The notes: generated by a model not told the origin, from the letters alone. DNA of 64,000 nt from Verrucomicrobia bacterium S94 (GCA_004299845.1 CP036201.1:372001-436000); one strand, 5' to 3'. Shown: positions 44,298 to 53,811, numbered from the stretch's first letter. A program made the numbers and translations.

Positions 44298-44807
44298 ATG
44301 AAATATGAGAATTTCGAGGATGTTCCGGTTTGGCGGGATGGAATCAAGTTGACGGTTAAGGTGTTTGAGGTGACGCGCGATTCATCCTTTCGCGGACAGG
44401 GGGATATTGCCAATCAGATTCAACGTGCGGCACTGTCGGTTCCGAATAATATTGCCGAAGGCTTCGAACGGGGCACGACGTCGGAGCTGTTGCAGTTTCT
44501 CTATTATGCCAAGGGATCTGCCGGGGAGGTGCGTTCGATCTGTCATGTCATCGAAAGAATTAAGGTCTTCGGCCATTTGAAATCTCAGATTTCAGATTTA
44601 AAATCGCTGGCGAGAAATATTTCTCGCCAGCTCGGCGGCTGGGCCTTTTCGCTGCAGGAGTCGGATATTAAGGGCACGCGGCATATGACGGAAAAGTCGA
44701 AGAGGATCTATCAGCAGAAAGACAAGGCGCAGGCATTTATGGCTGATTTAAAAAAACAGCACGAAGAGCGGTTGGAGCAAATGAAGCGGGAGCGGGGAGG
44801 GGGGTAA
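44298..44807 (+). CDS. four-helix-bundle (23S rRNA intervening-sequence type) protein embedded in the cas operon
   Basis: 169 residues. The first 110 match the small four-helix-bundle proteins known from 23S rRNA intervening sequences and related to the DGR accessory protein Avd: ENFEDVPVWRDGIKLTVKVFEVTR, IANQIQRAALSVPNNIAEGFERG, LLQFLYYAKGSAGEVRSICHV. After ISDLKSLARNISRQLGGWAF comes a charged tail (about 45 residues) not usual for the family. ATG at 44298 follows GGAG; the stop overlaps the cas4 start (TAATG), so the gene is coupled to cas4. Not a standard type I-C component. Repeats and a palindrome in and before the gene suggest it arrived as a cassette. Function unknown. Confidence 0.82.
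   Translation: MKYENFEDVPVWRDGIKLTVKVFEVTRDSSFRGQGDIANQIQRAALSVPNNIAEGFERGTTSELLQFLYYAKGSAGEVRSICHVIERIKVFGHLKSQISDLKSLARNISRQLGGWAFSLQESDIKGTRHMTEKSKRIYQQKDKAQAFMADLKKQHEERLEQMKRERGGG
44607..44630. repeat. 24-bp perfect palindrome inside the four-helix-bundle gene
   Basis: CTGGCGAGAAAT followed directly by its reverse complement ATTTCTCGCCAG. It follows AAATCTCAGATTTCAGATTT and is itself followed by CTCGGCGGCTGG, echoing the hairpin behind cas7. Confidence 0.8.
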
Positions 44808-45418
44808 TGTTTTCCGATTCCGATCTCCTCCCGCTCTCGGCGCTGCAGCATTTCATCTACTGTCCGCGCCAGTGTGCATTGATCCATCTGGAGCAGCAGT
44901 GGAAGGAAAACCGTTTTACGGCCGAGGGTCGTGCGCAGCATGATCGGGTGGATCGGCCGGAGCATGAAACTCGCGACGGTATCCGCTACGAATATGCTAC
45001 GTTGTTGCGTTCTCTGAAGCTGGGTCTCATTGGTAAGGCTGATGTGATTGAATTTCATGCCGACAAAGTCTATCCCGTTGAGCACAAACGCGGTCGCCCG
45101 AAACCGACGCATTGCGACTGGGTTCAGCTTTGTGCGCAGGCTCTCTGTCTGGAGGAAATGCTGGATGTGGAGATTCCGGAAGGCGCGATTTTCTACGGTC
45201 AGCCGCGTCGCAGACAGCCGGTGGAATTTACGCCGGAGCTGAGGAGCGAAACCGTGCAGACGGCAAAGGCGCTGCATGCGTTGATGGTGTCCGGGAAAAC
45301 ACCGCCTGCCGTATATGAAAAAAAGAAATGCGATGCCTGTTCGCTGTACGAAATCTGCATGCCGCAAGCGCATCGGCCTGTAGCAAGCTACTTGGCCAAT
45401 GCACTATCTCAAAGCTGA
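44807..45418 (+). CDS. cas4: CRISPR adaptation exonuclease Cas4
   Basis: 203 residues. LLPLSALQHFIYCPRQCALIHLEQ with C19 and the C-terminal CDACSLYEIC cluster should bind a [4Fe-4S] cluster. ADVIEF and YPVEHKRGRPK carry the RecB-type nuclease Asp, Glu and Lys. Cas4 trims prespacers and selects the PAM during spacer acquisition together with Cas1-Cas2. Preceded by a strong GGGAGGGGG ribosome-binding site inside the end of the four-helix gene. Confidence 0.96.
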   Translation: MFSDSDLLPLSALQHFIYCPRQCALIHLEQQWKENRFTAEGRAQHDRVDRPEHETRDGIRYEYATLLRSLKLGLIGKADVIEFHADKVYPVEHKRGRPKPTHCDWVQLCAQALCLEEMLDVEIPEGAIFYGQPRRRQPVEFTPELRSETVQTAKALHALMVSGKTPPAVYEKKKCDACSLYEICMPQAHRPVASYLANALSQS

Positions 45419-45448
45419 AATTTCATCTCTCAAATCGCCGGAGGCATC

Positions 45449-46471
45449 ATGAAAAAACATCTCAACACCCTCTACGTCACCACCCAGAATGCTTATCTGC
45501 ATAAAGAAGGGCAAAGTGTGGTGGTAAACGTGGAGAAAGAGGCCCGGTTGCGTATTCCGGTGCATACGCTCGATGGCATCGTCTGTTTCGGTGCGGTTTC
45601 GATGAGCCCTTTTCTGATGCATCACTGCGCGGAAAACCATGTGGCGGTTTCATTTCTTTCAGAATACGGGAAATTTCTGGCCCGTATTCAGGGTCCGGTT
45701 TCGGGCAACGTGCTGCTACGGCGTGAGCAATACCGTGTGGCCGATATTCCGGAACGGGCGGCAGATATTGCACGTCATATACTCATTGGAAAAATTGCCA
45801 ACGCCCGGGCTGTTCTTCGCCGTGCTATGCGGGATCATGGGGACAATCGGGAACTGAAAACCGCAGAATGCCGGACGACTCAGTATCTGCGCCGGTTGGA
45901 ATCGCCAATGTTGATAGAAGAGCTGCGTGGAAACGAAGGTGAAGCGGCGGCATCTTACTTTTCCGCTTTTCCGCAACTGGTTACCGTGAAGAGCGAGGCG
46001 TTTCAGTTCAGTGGACGCAATCGCCGGCCGCCGACGGATCCGGTCAATGCCATGCTTTCGTTTGCTTATACGCTGCTGGTGCATGACTGTCGTTCGGCGC
46101 TGGAAGGCGTCGGGCTCGATCCCTGTGTGGGCTTTCTGCACAGCGACCGTCCCGGTCGGCCCAGCCTTGCTCTGGACCTGATGGAGGAGTTTCGTGCCTT
46201 TCTGGCGGATCGGGTCGTGTTATCGCTCATCAACCGCCGTCAAATCCAGGCAAAAGACTTCAATGACTCCGCCGGCGGCGCGGTGACCATGTCCGATTCT
46301 GCCCGCAGAACCCTGCTCGGGGCCTGGCAGAAGCGGAAACAGGAAGAGATCACTCATCCTTATCTGGAGGAAAAATGCAAAATCGGACTGCTTCCGCATC
46401 TGCAGGCACAGCTCTTGGTCCGTTATCTGCGCGGAGACCTGGAAGCCTACCCGCCGTTTATCTGGCGATAA
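45449..46471 (+). CDS. cas1: CRISPR integrase Cas1 (type I-C)
   Basis: 340 residues. N-terminal beta domain (LNTLYVTTQNAYLHKEGQSVVV), then the helical catalytic domain with FSGRNRRPPTDPVNAMLSFAYTLL, VGFLHSDRPGRPSLALDLMEEFR and DRVVLSLINRRQI; the conserved Glu, His and Asp metal ligands are in place. Inserts new spacers at the leader end. A 30-base gap before it contains a GAAATTTCATCTCTCAAAT stretch of the local repeat family. Confidence 0.97.
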   Translation: MKKHLNTLYVTTQNAYLHKEGQSVVVNVEKEARLRIPVHTLDGIVCFGAVSMSPFLMHHCAENHVAVSFLSEYGKFLARIQGPVSGNVLLRREQYRVADIPERAADIARHILIGKIANARAVLRRAMRDHGDNRELKTAECRTTQYLRRLESPMLIEELRGNEGEAAASYFSAFPQLVTVKSEAFQFSGRNRRPPTDPVNAMLSFAYTLLVHDCRSALEGVGLDPCVGFLHSDRPGRPSLALDLMEEFRAFLADRVVLSLINRRQIQAKDFNDSAGGAVTMSDSARRTLLGAWQKRKQEEITHPYLEEKCKIGLLPHLQAQLLVRYLRGDLEAYPPFIWR

Positions 46472-46519
46472 AGAATATGAAAAATAAAATTTCAGATTTG
46501 AAACAACCCGGAGGGCCTT

Positions 46520-46813
46520 ATGCTTGTTCTTATCACCTACGATGTATCCACTCTCAATAAAGCCGGACAGCGGAGGCTTTCCCGGATCGCCAAAACCTGC
46601 CTCGACTACGGTCAGCGTGTCCAGAACTCTGTTTTTGAATGTCTGGTCGAACCCGCCCAGTGGACGTCGTTGCGGGCGGAACTTCTCAGACTCTACAGCC
46701 CTGAAGAGGATTCACTCCGGTTCTATTTTCTCGGGAAAAACTGGGAGAACAGAGTGGAACACCATGGCACCAAAGAAACGCTCAATCTGGAAAGCGGAAC
46801 ACTGATTATCTGA
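46520..46813 (+). CDS. cas2: CRISPR adaptation protein Cas2
   Basis: 97 residues. MLVLITYDVST with the conserved Asp, the ferredoxin-like fold, and RVQNSVFECLVEPAQW and LRFYFLG are typical of type I-C Cas2, the structural core of the Cas1-Cas2 integration complex. ATG preceded by CCCGGAGGGCC. The cas1/cas2 gap carries AAATTTCAGATTTGAAAC. Confidence 0.97.
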   Translation: MLVLITYDVSTLNKAGQRRLSRIAKTCLDYGQRVQNSVFECLVEPAQWTSLRAELLRLYSPEEDSLRFYFLGKNWENRVEHHGTKETLNLESGTLII

Positions 46814-46992
46814 TTGTGCGAACCTTAAGTTTACACTGAAATACCGGCAGGTTCGCCGAGGACATAATGCTTTTATTGTTAAGGTGTTGTGTGTTTTTGC
46901 TCTTTGAAATATGAATAGTTGAACTGTTTTGAGAAGACGTTCGCGGAAAACCGGATATCGACACCGGCGAATCAACAGGATAGAAAGAAACC
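46814..46992 (+). promoter_or_regulatory. CRISPR leader
   Basis: 179 bases between the cas2 stop and the first repeat, richer in A/T than its surroundings, containing TTTGCTCTTTGAAATATGAATAG-like T-rich stretches. It should hold the array promoter and the signals for spacer insertion. Orientation agrees with the conserved repeat end and the degenerate final repeat at the far side. Confidence 0.8.
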
Positions 46993-49900
46993 GTCGCGCC
47001 CCACGCGGGGCGCGTGGATTGAAACAAACAGCATGTGCTTGACCATCGTGCGGTTGAGTCGCGCCCCACGCGGGGCGCGTGGATTGAAACCAGCGGCGGG
47101 ATGGATAGACGCTCCGTCGGCAAGTCGCGCCCCACGCGGGGCGCGTGGATTGAAACACCGCTACACCGTTCTGACAAAACACCTGAAGTGTCGCGCCCCA
47201 CGCGGGGCGCGTGGATTGAAACAAGTACCGGATGGAATTTGAAGAGTTCGTGCCGGGTCGCGCCCCACGCGGGGCGCGTGGATTGAAACAACGTCACCGA
47301 TGAAAAACGAACCATTGAGACCGTCGCGCCCCACGCGGGGCGCGTGGATTGAAACATCTGGCGCATGCGCTGTATACCGAGTCCGGGGTGTCGCGCCCCA
47401 CGCGGGGCGCGTGGATTGAAACGATACCATGCCGGCCGAAGCCGTTAACCCTTATGTCGCGCCCCACGCGGGGCGCGTGGATTGAAACCGGTTATGTATC
47501 TGACAGAACTATATACGAAATGTCGCGCCCCACGCGGGGCGCGTGGATTGAAACATGTATATATCGAGCTGCAGGATGAAGCGGGCAAGTCGCGCCCCAC
47601 GCGGGGCGCGTGGATTGAAACCTTCTGCTGCAGATTGGTTCCATCAGTAAACGGTAAGTCGCGCCCCACGCGGGGCGCGTGGATTGAAACCCATGCCGCT
47701 GACACCGAGGGCATGATCGTTTAGTCGCGCCCCACGCGGGGCGCGTGGATTGAAACTGTATCGAAAATACTGCTGTACTCGTTTGAAACGGTCGCGCCCC
47801 ACGCGGGGCGCGTGGATTGAAACCCACAAAATGCTAAGTGTCTTTGCTGCCATGTTAGTCGCGCCCCACGCGGGGCGCGTGGATTGAAACAAACGGTGCC
47901 TCAACCACGGAAACTATGTCTTCGGTCGCGCCCCACGCGGGGCGCGTGGATTGAAACAAGCGCATCTTCAACGCCATCGCAAACCGCAGTGGTCGCGCCC
48001 CACGCGGGGCGCGTGGATTGAAACCGCAGAACTTGCAGAAATGCAGGGCAAGCTTGACGTCGCGCCCCACGCGGGGCGCGTGGATTGAAACGTTGCACGC
48101 GGAACCGGCGACAATCAGGTTGTTGGTCGCGCCCCACGCGGGGCGCGTGGATTGAAACCGGAGCCGGTTGGCTCTAGGTATCCGATAACTCCGTCGCGCC
48201 CCACGCGGGGCGCGTGGATTGAAACTCTGCACCCGCGAAGTGCAGAAATCAATCAAAGAGTCGCGCCCCACGCGGGGCGCGTGGATTGAAACATAAAATG
48301 TACGCAATCAAAAATATCAGCTCCGTCGCGCCCCACGCGGGGCGCGTGGATTGAAACAACGTCTTTCACCGGCGCATACAGCCTGAATATGGTCGCGCCC
48401 CACGCGGGGCGCGTGGATTGAAACCGGCCAAAGGGCAAGGGGGAATATTCGTTAAGGAGTCGCGCCCCACGCGGGGCGCGTGGATTGAAACCGTCTGGGG
48501 CGGTTGGCGGATTTGACGTGGGCTGTCGCGCCCCACGCGGGGCGCGTGGATTGAAACCGTTATATACCCCGAATATTACAGCGTCTACGGCGTCGCGCCC
48601 CACGCGGGGCGCGTGGATTGAAACCGGACTGAACCGCGCCTGATAATGCGGATACAAGGTCGCGCCCCACGCGGGGCGCGTGGATTGAAACAGTGTCAGA
48701 CGTTAATGCAACCGATCCCGCCGGAAGTCGCGCCCCACGCGGGGCGCGTGGATTGAAACGTATGAAAACAGAAGAAATATTGACATTGATTTGTCGCGCC
48801 CCACGCGGGGCGCGTGGATTGAAACTCCCCGGCGTTCCCGTGGATTTGATTTTGCGGAAGTCGCGCCCCACGCGGGGCGCGTGGATTGAAACAAACGAAG
48901 ACCAGAAAGCGGAGGCGATTTATAAGGTCGCGCCCCACGCGGGGCGCGTGGATTGAAACGAGTATTACGAAGAATTTGAAAAATGGATGGTGAGTCGCGC
49001 CCCACGCGGGGCGCGTGGATTGAAACATTGTACTGCCGCTCAATTATCGCCCGGGCACCGTCGCGCCCCACGCGGGGCGCGTGGATTGAAACAGCTCGTC
49101 AAGTCCGTCACGGATCTCGGTCGCATGTCGCGCCCCACGCGGGGCGCGTGGATTGAAACACCTCAATCGCACCGTCATCACCGGCGCTGAAGTCGCGCCC
49201 CACGCGGGGCGCGTGGATTGAAACTGTTCCAGCAGCCAGGCATCAATGGCCGCCTGAGGTCGCGCCCCACGCGGGGCGCGTGGATTGAAACTCGCCGACA
49301 TGCTTGTTGTAATACCCGGCAATCGTCGCGCCCCACGCGGGGCGCGTGGATTGAAACCCGGCATCATGGTCCGTCGACGCCGAAGATGACGGTCGCGCCC
49401 CACGCGGGGCGCGTGGATTGAAACTAGATCGGCGAGGCGGCGGATTTCGTCGAGGATGGTCGCGCCCCACGCGGGGCGCGTGGATTGAAACAGCTTATCG
49501 GCGCAACAAATACGGGGCGTAAATTGTCGCGCCCCACGCGGGGCGCGTGGATTGAAACGGTAAAGGACTTATTAAATCCAATACCGGTACCAGTCGCGCC
49601 CCACGCGGGGCGCGTGGATTGAAACGTCGAGTTCGTCGCGCTCGATGCAGGACAGCGGGGTCGCGCCCCACGCGGGGCGCGTGGATTGAAACCGGTAATT
49701 TAAGCTCGTAATAATCGCCGGCCGGAGTCGCGCCCCACGCGGGGCGCGTGGATTGAAACCGATCGGCTCCAGCTGCTTGTGTATAATGTGCGGTCGCGCC
49801 CCACGCGGGGCGCGTGGATTGAAACATAACCGTCAGGCGGTTGCGGTGATCGATATAGTGTCGCGCCCCACGCGGGGCGCGTGGATTGAAACGACGGCGT

Positions 49901-50694
49901 CGTAGATACAGGTGAAGGTGATGGTGTCGCGCCCCACGCGGGGCGCGTGGATTGAAACGAGCACTGATCAGGATAGTCCTCAAGGTAACGTGTGTCGCGC
50001 CCCACGCGGGGCGCGTGGATTGAAACGTGTCCGCGCATCGTGACCAATGCAGGTTGTCTCGTCGCGCCCCACGCGGGGCGCGTGGATTGAAACTGAATCA
50101 TTTCTTCGGTCACATCATTCTCTTTCAGTCGCGCCCCACGCGGGGCGCGTGGATTGAAACGACAAAGTCGCCGAATCTGCCCGTAAGGCCGGGTCGCGCC
50201 CCACGCGGGGCGCGTGGATTGAAACATGCCCATTAAGAGTCAAATGATTGACCATAGACGTCGCGCCCCACGCGGGGCGCGTGGATTGAAACTGTTTCTT
50301 TTGCCGATCCAACCTCTCGCAAACATCGTCGCGCCCCACGCGGGGCGCGTGGATTGAAACGATTGGAGATTACAATGGCTGAATTAAGATGGGGTCGCGC
50401 CCCACGCGGGGCGCGTGGATTGAAACTGTGCCAGATACCACCGACTCCTTTTATCTCTGCGTCGCGCCCCACGCGGGGCGCGTGGATTGAAACCTGATGT
50501 TGCGGCGGCGACGGCGTCGGCCAGGTCGTCGCGCCCCACGCGGGGCGCGTGGATTGAAACCTGAACAACCGGCGGCGCATTGTTCGCGGCAGTTGTCGCG
50601 CCCCACGCGGGGCGCGTGGATTGAAACCTTTGGCCGGATCCGGCATTCCGGCGGTTGCGGCGTCGCGCCCCACGCGGGGCGCGTGGATTGAAAT
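46993..50694 (+). CRISPR. type I-C CRISPR array, 56 repeats and 55 spacers
   Basis: 33-base repeat starting GTCGCGCCCC and ending CGTGGATTGAAAC, with an internal perfect 8-bp stem CGCGCCCC-ACGC-GGGGCGCG. By direct reading I count 56 repeats with starts from 46993 to 50662 and an average period of 66.7 bases; spacers are about 32-36 bases. All repeats look identical except the last, which ends GAAAT instead of GAAAC, marking the old, leader-distal end. Identical repeats, intact cas genes and many different spacers suggest a working, long-used system. I saw no repeated spacer by eye; targets need a database search. Confidence 0.98.
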
Positions 50695-50695
50695 C

Positions 50696-50776
50696 GCGTT
50701 GATCTGGATTTTGAAGATCTTTAGGGAAGAGTATGGTTTGGAACCAGATCTTGAGCTGGTGCGGGGTAAATATTAG
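50696..50776 (+). pseudogene. possible 3' remnant of murB next to the CRISPR array
   Basis: Directly after the last repeat one frame reads ALIWILKIFREEYGLEPD then LELVRGKY and stops at 50774-50776. The pattern ALI..V....EEYG-LEP-LELV-G resembles the C-terminal end of MurB (UDP-N-acetylenolpyruvoylglucosamine reductase). murB commonly lies just before ddl in division clusters, and ddl follows here. The rest of murB is absent from the window. Short, so similarity could be chance. Confidence 0.4.
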
Positions 50777-50814
50777 AGTGGTTGATTCAGATTCCGGGAA
50801 GGAAGGGTCGTGGT

Positions 50815-51708
50815 ATGAGTGAACATGAATTTTCGAGAGTGGCAGTTTTAAAGGGCGGGGTTTCGTCGGAGCGTGGGATTTCGCTGAAGTCGGGGGCGGC
50901 GATTGCGCAGGGGCTGCGTGATGGCGGGTATGATGTGACGGAGATTGATATTCAGTCTGAGGATTTTCAGATTCCGGATGGGATTGATGCGGTGTTTGTG
51001 GCGCTGCACGGCCGGTTTGGAGAGGATGGCGGTATTCAGCGGAAGCTGGTTGAAATGAAGGTGCCGTTTACGGGTTCGAGTGCGGAGTCGAGCCGTATTT
51101 CGTTTGATAAAATCCTGACGCGTAAGGTTCTGGAGCAGCATGGTGTTCCGGTGGCACCGGGTGAGGTGGTGACAACTTTAGAAGGATGGAAAACGGAGGT
51201 TCCTCTGGTGGTGAAACCGCCGCGGGAGGGTTCGAGTGTGGGGTGTCATCTGGTATTTGATGAGGCGGATCGGGAGGGGGCTTTTGCGGATGCGCGGCGG
51301 TTTTCGGATGAGGTGCTGGTGGAGACGTATATTCCGGGGCGTGAGTTGACCGTTGGGGTGGTGAACGGGCAGGTGCTTCCGGTGGTGGAGATTATTCCGG
51401 AGTCGGAGTGGTATGATTTTGAGGCGAAGTATGTAACGGGTGATACGCGTTATGTCTGCCCGGCGGAGCTGGGGGCGGAGATTACGACGGAGCTGCAGAC
51501 GCTGGCGTTGCGGACTTTCCGGGCATTGGGGGCGGATACGTTCGGGCGGGTGGATTTTCGGCTGTCGTCGGAAAACCGGCCGTATGTGCTGGAGCTGAAT
51601 GCGATTCCGGGGTTTACGGCGACGAGCCTGCTGCCGAAGGCGGCGGAGGTGGCCGGCATCGGTTTTTCCGAGCTTTGCTGTAGCATCATGGAGCGGGCTC
51701 ATCTATAG
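50815..51708 (+). CDS. ddl: D-alanine--D-alanine ligase
   Basis: Joins two D-Ala with ATP for peptidoglycan precursor synthesis. 297 residues: RVAVLKGGVSSERGISLKSG at the start, ALHGRFGEDGGIQ, KPPREGSSVG of the ATP-grasp fold, GRELTVGV, and FGRVDFR...YVLELNAIPGFT with the Mg-binding residues. The start at 50815 (MSEHEFSRV) is preferred over an upstream in-frame ATG because of GGAAGG and conservation. First intact gene of the division cluster; ftsQ follows at once. Confidence 0.96.
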   Translation: MSEHEFSRVAVLKGGVSSERGISLKSGAAIAQGLRDGGYDVTEIDIQSEDFQIPDGIDAVFVALHGRFGEDGGIQRKLVEMKVPFTGSSAESSRISFDKILTRKVLEQHGVPVAPGEVVTTLEGWKTEVPLVVKPPREGSSVGCHLVFDEADREGAFADARRFSDEVLVETYIPGRELTVGVVNGQVLPVVEIIPESEWYDFEAKYVTGDTRYVCPAELGAEITTELQTLALRTFRALGADTFGRVDFRLSSENRPYVLELNAIPGFTATSLLPKAAEVAGIGFSELCCSIMERAHL

Positions 51709-51737
51709 TGCCGGGATTGATTCAGGGGCTGGTTTAC

Positions 51738-52574
51738 ATGGCGGCGGTAAAGAAGAAAACAACACGGAAAAAAGCACATTATGTGCGGGCGAAAAAGCGC
51801 GGGGTGGATGGTGGAACCCGGGCGCGCCGTACCGTTTCGATTGTTTTTCTGTTATTGGTTGTCGGGGCGATCGGCTACGGTATTTTTTCAGGCTTTAAAT
51901 GGATCGGTTATAAGCTTTATGCGGGCAATCCGCGTTTTGAAATCCAGCATCTGGAGATCTCCAGCAATGGAAAGCTGAAGGAGGATTTTATCCGCGAAAC
52001 GACAGGACTTCGTGAGGGGATGAACCTTTGGGAGCTGACGTTCGGGGAGATTGAGGAGAAACTGCTGGGGGTTTCGCAGGTGGAGTCGGTCCGCCTTGAA
52101 CGTAAGCTGCCGCATACGCTGATTGTGGAGGTGAAGGAGCGCGTGGCTGTTGCCCGGATTGAAGGGGTTAAAAAGCGCGGGCTTCCGTTGCGTGTTGATC
52201 GCTATGGCTATATTATGCCGCCTTCGATAAAGTCTAAGGATCTGCCGCTGATCAAGGGACTTGATTCTGAACTTGTTATGGGAGAGCCGGTGGGGGTTAC
52301 CGATGTGGATACGGCGTTGAAAATTATCGGTACCTGTGAGAGCTCGGGTTATTTGAGGACTTATATCCGGATTGAGACGCTGGACCTGAAATATTCGGAC
52401 TTTATTGATATGCGGCTGCACGGGGATATCCGTGTGAGGATGCCGCGGTTTTCGCTTAAACCCAAACTGCAGAATCTGGCTACGATAATTAAAATCGCCA
52501 ATGGCCAGGGGCAGCGGGTGAAGGAAGTTGATTTAACGCTTGATTCGGCCAAAGTGCCGGTGACCTATTATTGA
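51738..52574 (+). CDS. ftsQ: cell division protein FtsQ
   Basis: 278 residues: basic cytoplasmic tail, one membrane segment (IVFLLLVVGAIGYGIF), then the POTRA domain (FEIQHLEISSNGKLKEDFIRETTG, GVSQVESVRLERKLPHTLIVEVKERVAVA) and the beta domain. Links cytoplasmic and periplasmic division proteins. Start at 51738 (MAAVKKKTTRKK); a GTG at 51708 overlapping the ddl stop is the alternative. Its place between ddl and ftsA supports the call. Confidence 0.9.
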   Translation: MAAVKKKTTRKKAHYVRAKKRGVDGGTRARRTVSIVFLLLVVGAIGYGIFSGFKWIGYKLYAGNPRFEIQHLEISSNGKLKEDFIRETTGLREGMNLWELTFGEIEEKLLGVSQVESVRLERKLPHTLIVEVKERVAVARIEGVKKRGLPLRVDRYGYIMPPSIKSKDLPLIKGLDSELVMGEPVGVTDVDTALKIIGTCESSGYLRTYIRIETLDLKYSDFIDMRLHGDIRVRMPRFSLKPKLQNLATIIKIANGQGQRVKEVDLTLDSAKVPVTYY

Positions 52575-52584
52575 CCGGTAAACG

Positions 52585-53811
52585 ATGGCTCTTGACGCAA
52601 CGGCAGTTCTGGAAATCGGTACAAGTACCGTTCGCACCATGGTGGGCGAGGTGCGGGATGATGATGTGGTGTCGATTATCGGCATCGGTGAAACGCAGGC
52701 GCGCGGTATCCGTAAGGGTGAGATTTATAACCGCGATGATGCGATCAAGTGTGTACGCAAAGCGATCAAAGCGGCCGAGGAAAACCGGCGTAAGAGTATT
52801 CATTCGATTATGCTGATCACCTCGGGAGGGCAGGCGATGGCCAAAAAGAGCACTGGTTTTCATCGACTGGTGGATCCGCTGGAGAACCGGCTGTCGGAAG
52901 TGGATGAGCACGATCTGGAAGAGGTTGTGGAAATCGCACGCAAGGTGGCGTTGCCGGATAACCGCATTAAGCTGCATACGTTGCAGCAGTATTTTCAGCT
53001 TGATGATACGGTTAATATCACCAATCCGATTGGTATGGCCGGCGAGGAACTACGGGTGGATATGCTCACGATCCATGCCAAACGCAGTGCTGTGGATAAT
53101 TTCCGTAAACTGGTGGACGACGCGCCGATAGCCTGCACCGATGCGGTGTTCAGCGGGCTGTGTGCTGCGATAGCGGTGGTGACCGAAGAGCAGAAAAAAG
53201 CCGGTGTTCTGGTTATAGATATCGGCGGCGGTACAACGGATTTTACATTGTATCATGACGGTTTCATTCAGGCGGCCGGTTCGTTTGCGGTGGGCGGAGA
53301 CCATGTGACCAACGATATTTCCGTAGGGCTGCAGATTCCGTTGGGGCAGGCGGAGCTGGTGAAACAGAAGGACGGCAGTGCGCTGACTAATCTGATGGAG
53401 CGGGATCATAATATTTCCATTCCTGCGGCGGCCCAGGGCTTCAGTGGGAAAATGGTGCGGGCGGTGACGCTGAATACGATCATTAATGCCCGTATGGAGG
53501 AGATTTTCACGTTGGTGAAGGAAGCGGTTGAAGTGCAGTCGCCCAATGTTCCGCTGAGTGCCGGCGTGCTGCTTACCGGTGGAGGTTCATTCCTGAACGG
53601 GGCGCGAGATTTGGGACAGAAGGTTTTTAATGTTCCCTGCACGCATGGGAAACCGTTCAATGTACATGGGCTTCCTTCGGCCAAGGATGCGCCGCTTTAT
53701 GCCTCGCATGTGGGGGCTATCCGTTATGCTGCATCACTTAACCGTCCTGTGGAAAAACGTTCGTTGGGACGAACGCTGCTGAACCTGTTCTGGGGAGGAA
53801 CTGATGAGTGA
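52585..53811 (+). CDS. ftsA: cell division protein FtsA
   Basis: 408 residues, actin-like ATPase that tethers FtsZ to the membrane. VLEIGTSTVRTMVGEV, VIDIGGGTTDFTLYHDG and LTGGGSFLNGARDL are the phosphate and adenosine motifs. The C-terminus SLGRTLLNLFWGG is a probable amphipathic membrane-targeting helix. Its stop lies eight bases inside the ftsZ gene, so the two are coupled. Confidence 0.95.
   Translation: MALDATAVLEIGTSTVRTMVGEVRDDDVVSIIGIGETQARGIRKGEIYNRDDAIKCVRKAIKAAEENRRKSIHSIMLITSGGQAMAKKSTGFHRLVDPLENRLSEVDEHDLEEVVEIARKVALPDNRIKLHTLQQYFQLDDTVNITNPIGMAGEELRVDMLTIHAKRSAVDNFRKLVDDAPIACTDAVFSGLCAAIAVVTEEQKKAGVLVIDIGGGTTDFTLYHDGFIQAAGSFAVGGDHVTNDISVGLQIPLGQAELVKQKDGSALTNLMERDHNISIPAAAQGFSGKMVRAVTLNTIINARMEEIFTLVKEAVEVQSPNVPLSAGVLLTGGGSFLNGARDLGQKVFNVPCTHGKPFNVHGLPSAKDAPLYASHVGAIRYAASLNRPVEKRSLGRTLLNLFWGGTDE

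Noticed and set aside
44298-44807. Diversity-generating retroelement, because Avd is a four-helix-bundle protein
   Set aside because: No reverse transcriptase, template repeat or variable repeat is present nearby.
46712-50691. Many open frames on both strands across the array encoding repeated RAPRGARGLK, SRPTRGAWIE or SIHAPRVGRD peptides
   Set aside because: They are translations of the 33-base CRISPR repeat and spacers, with no ribosome-binding sites and no family similarity.
46993-50694. Self-targeting spacers against genes in this window
   Set aside because: I saw no obvious match by eye; a proper alignment would be needed, so nothing is claimed.
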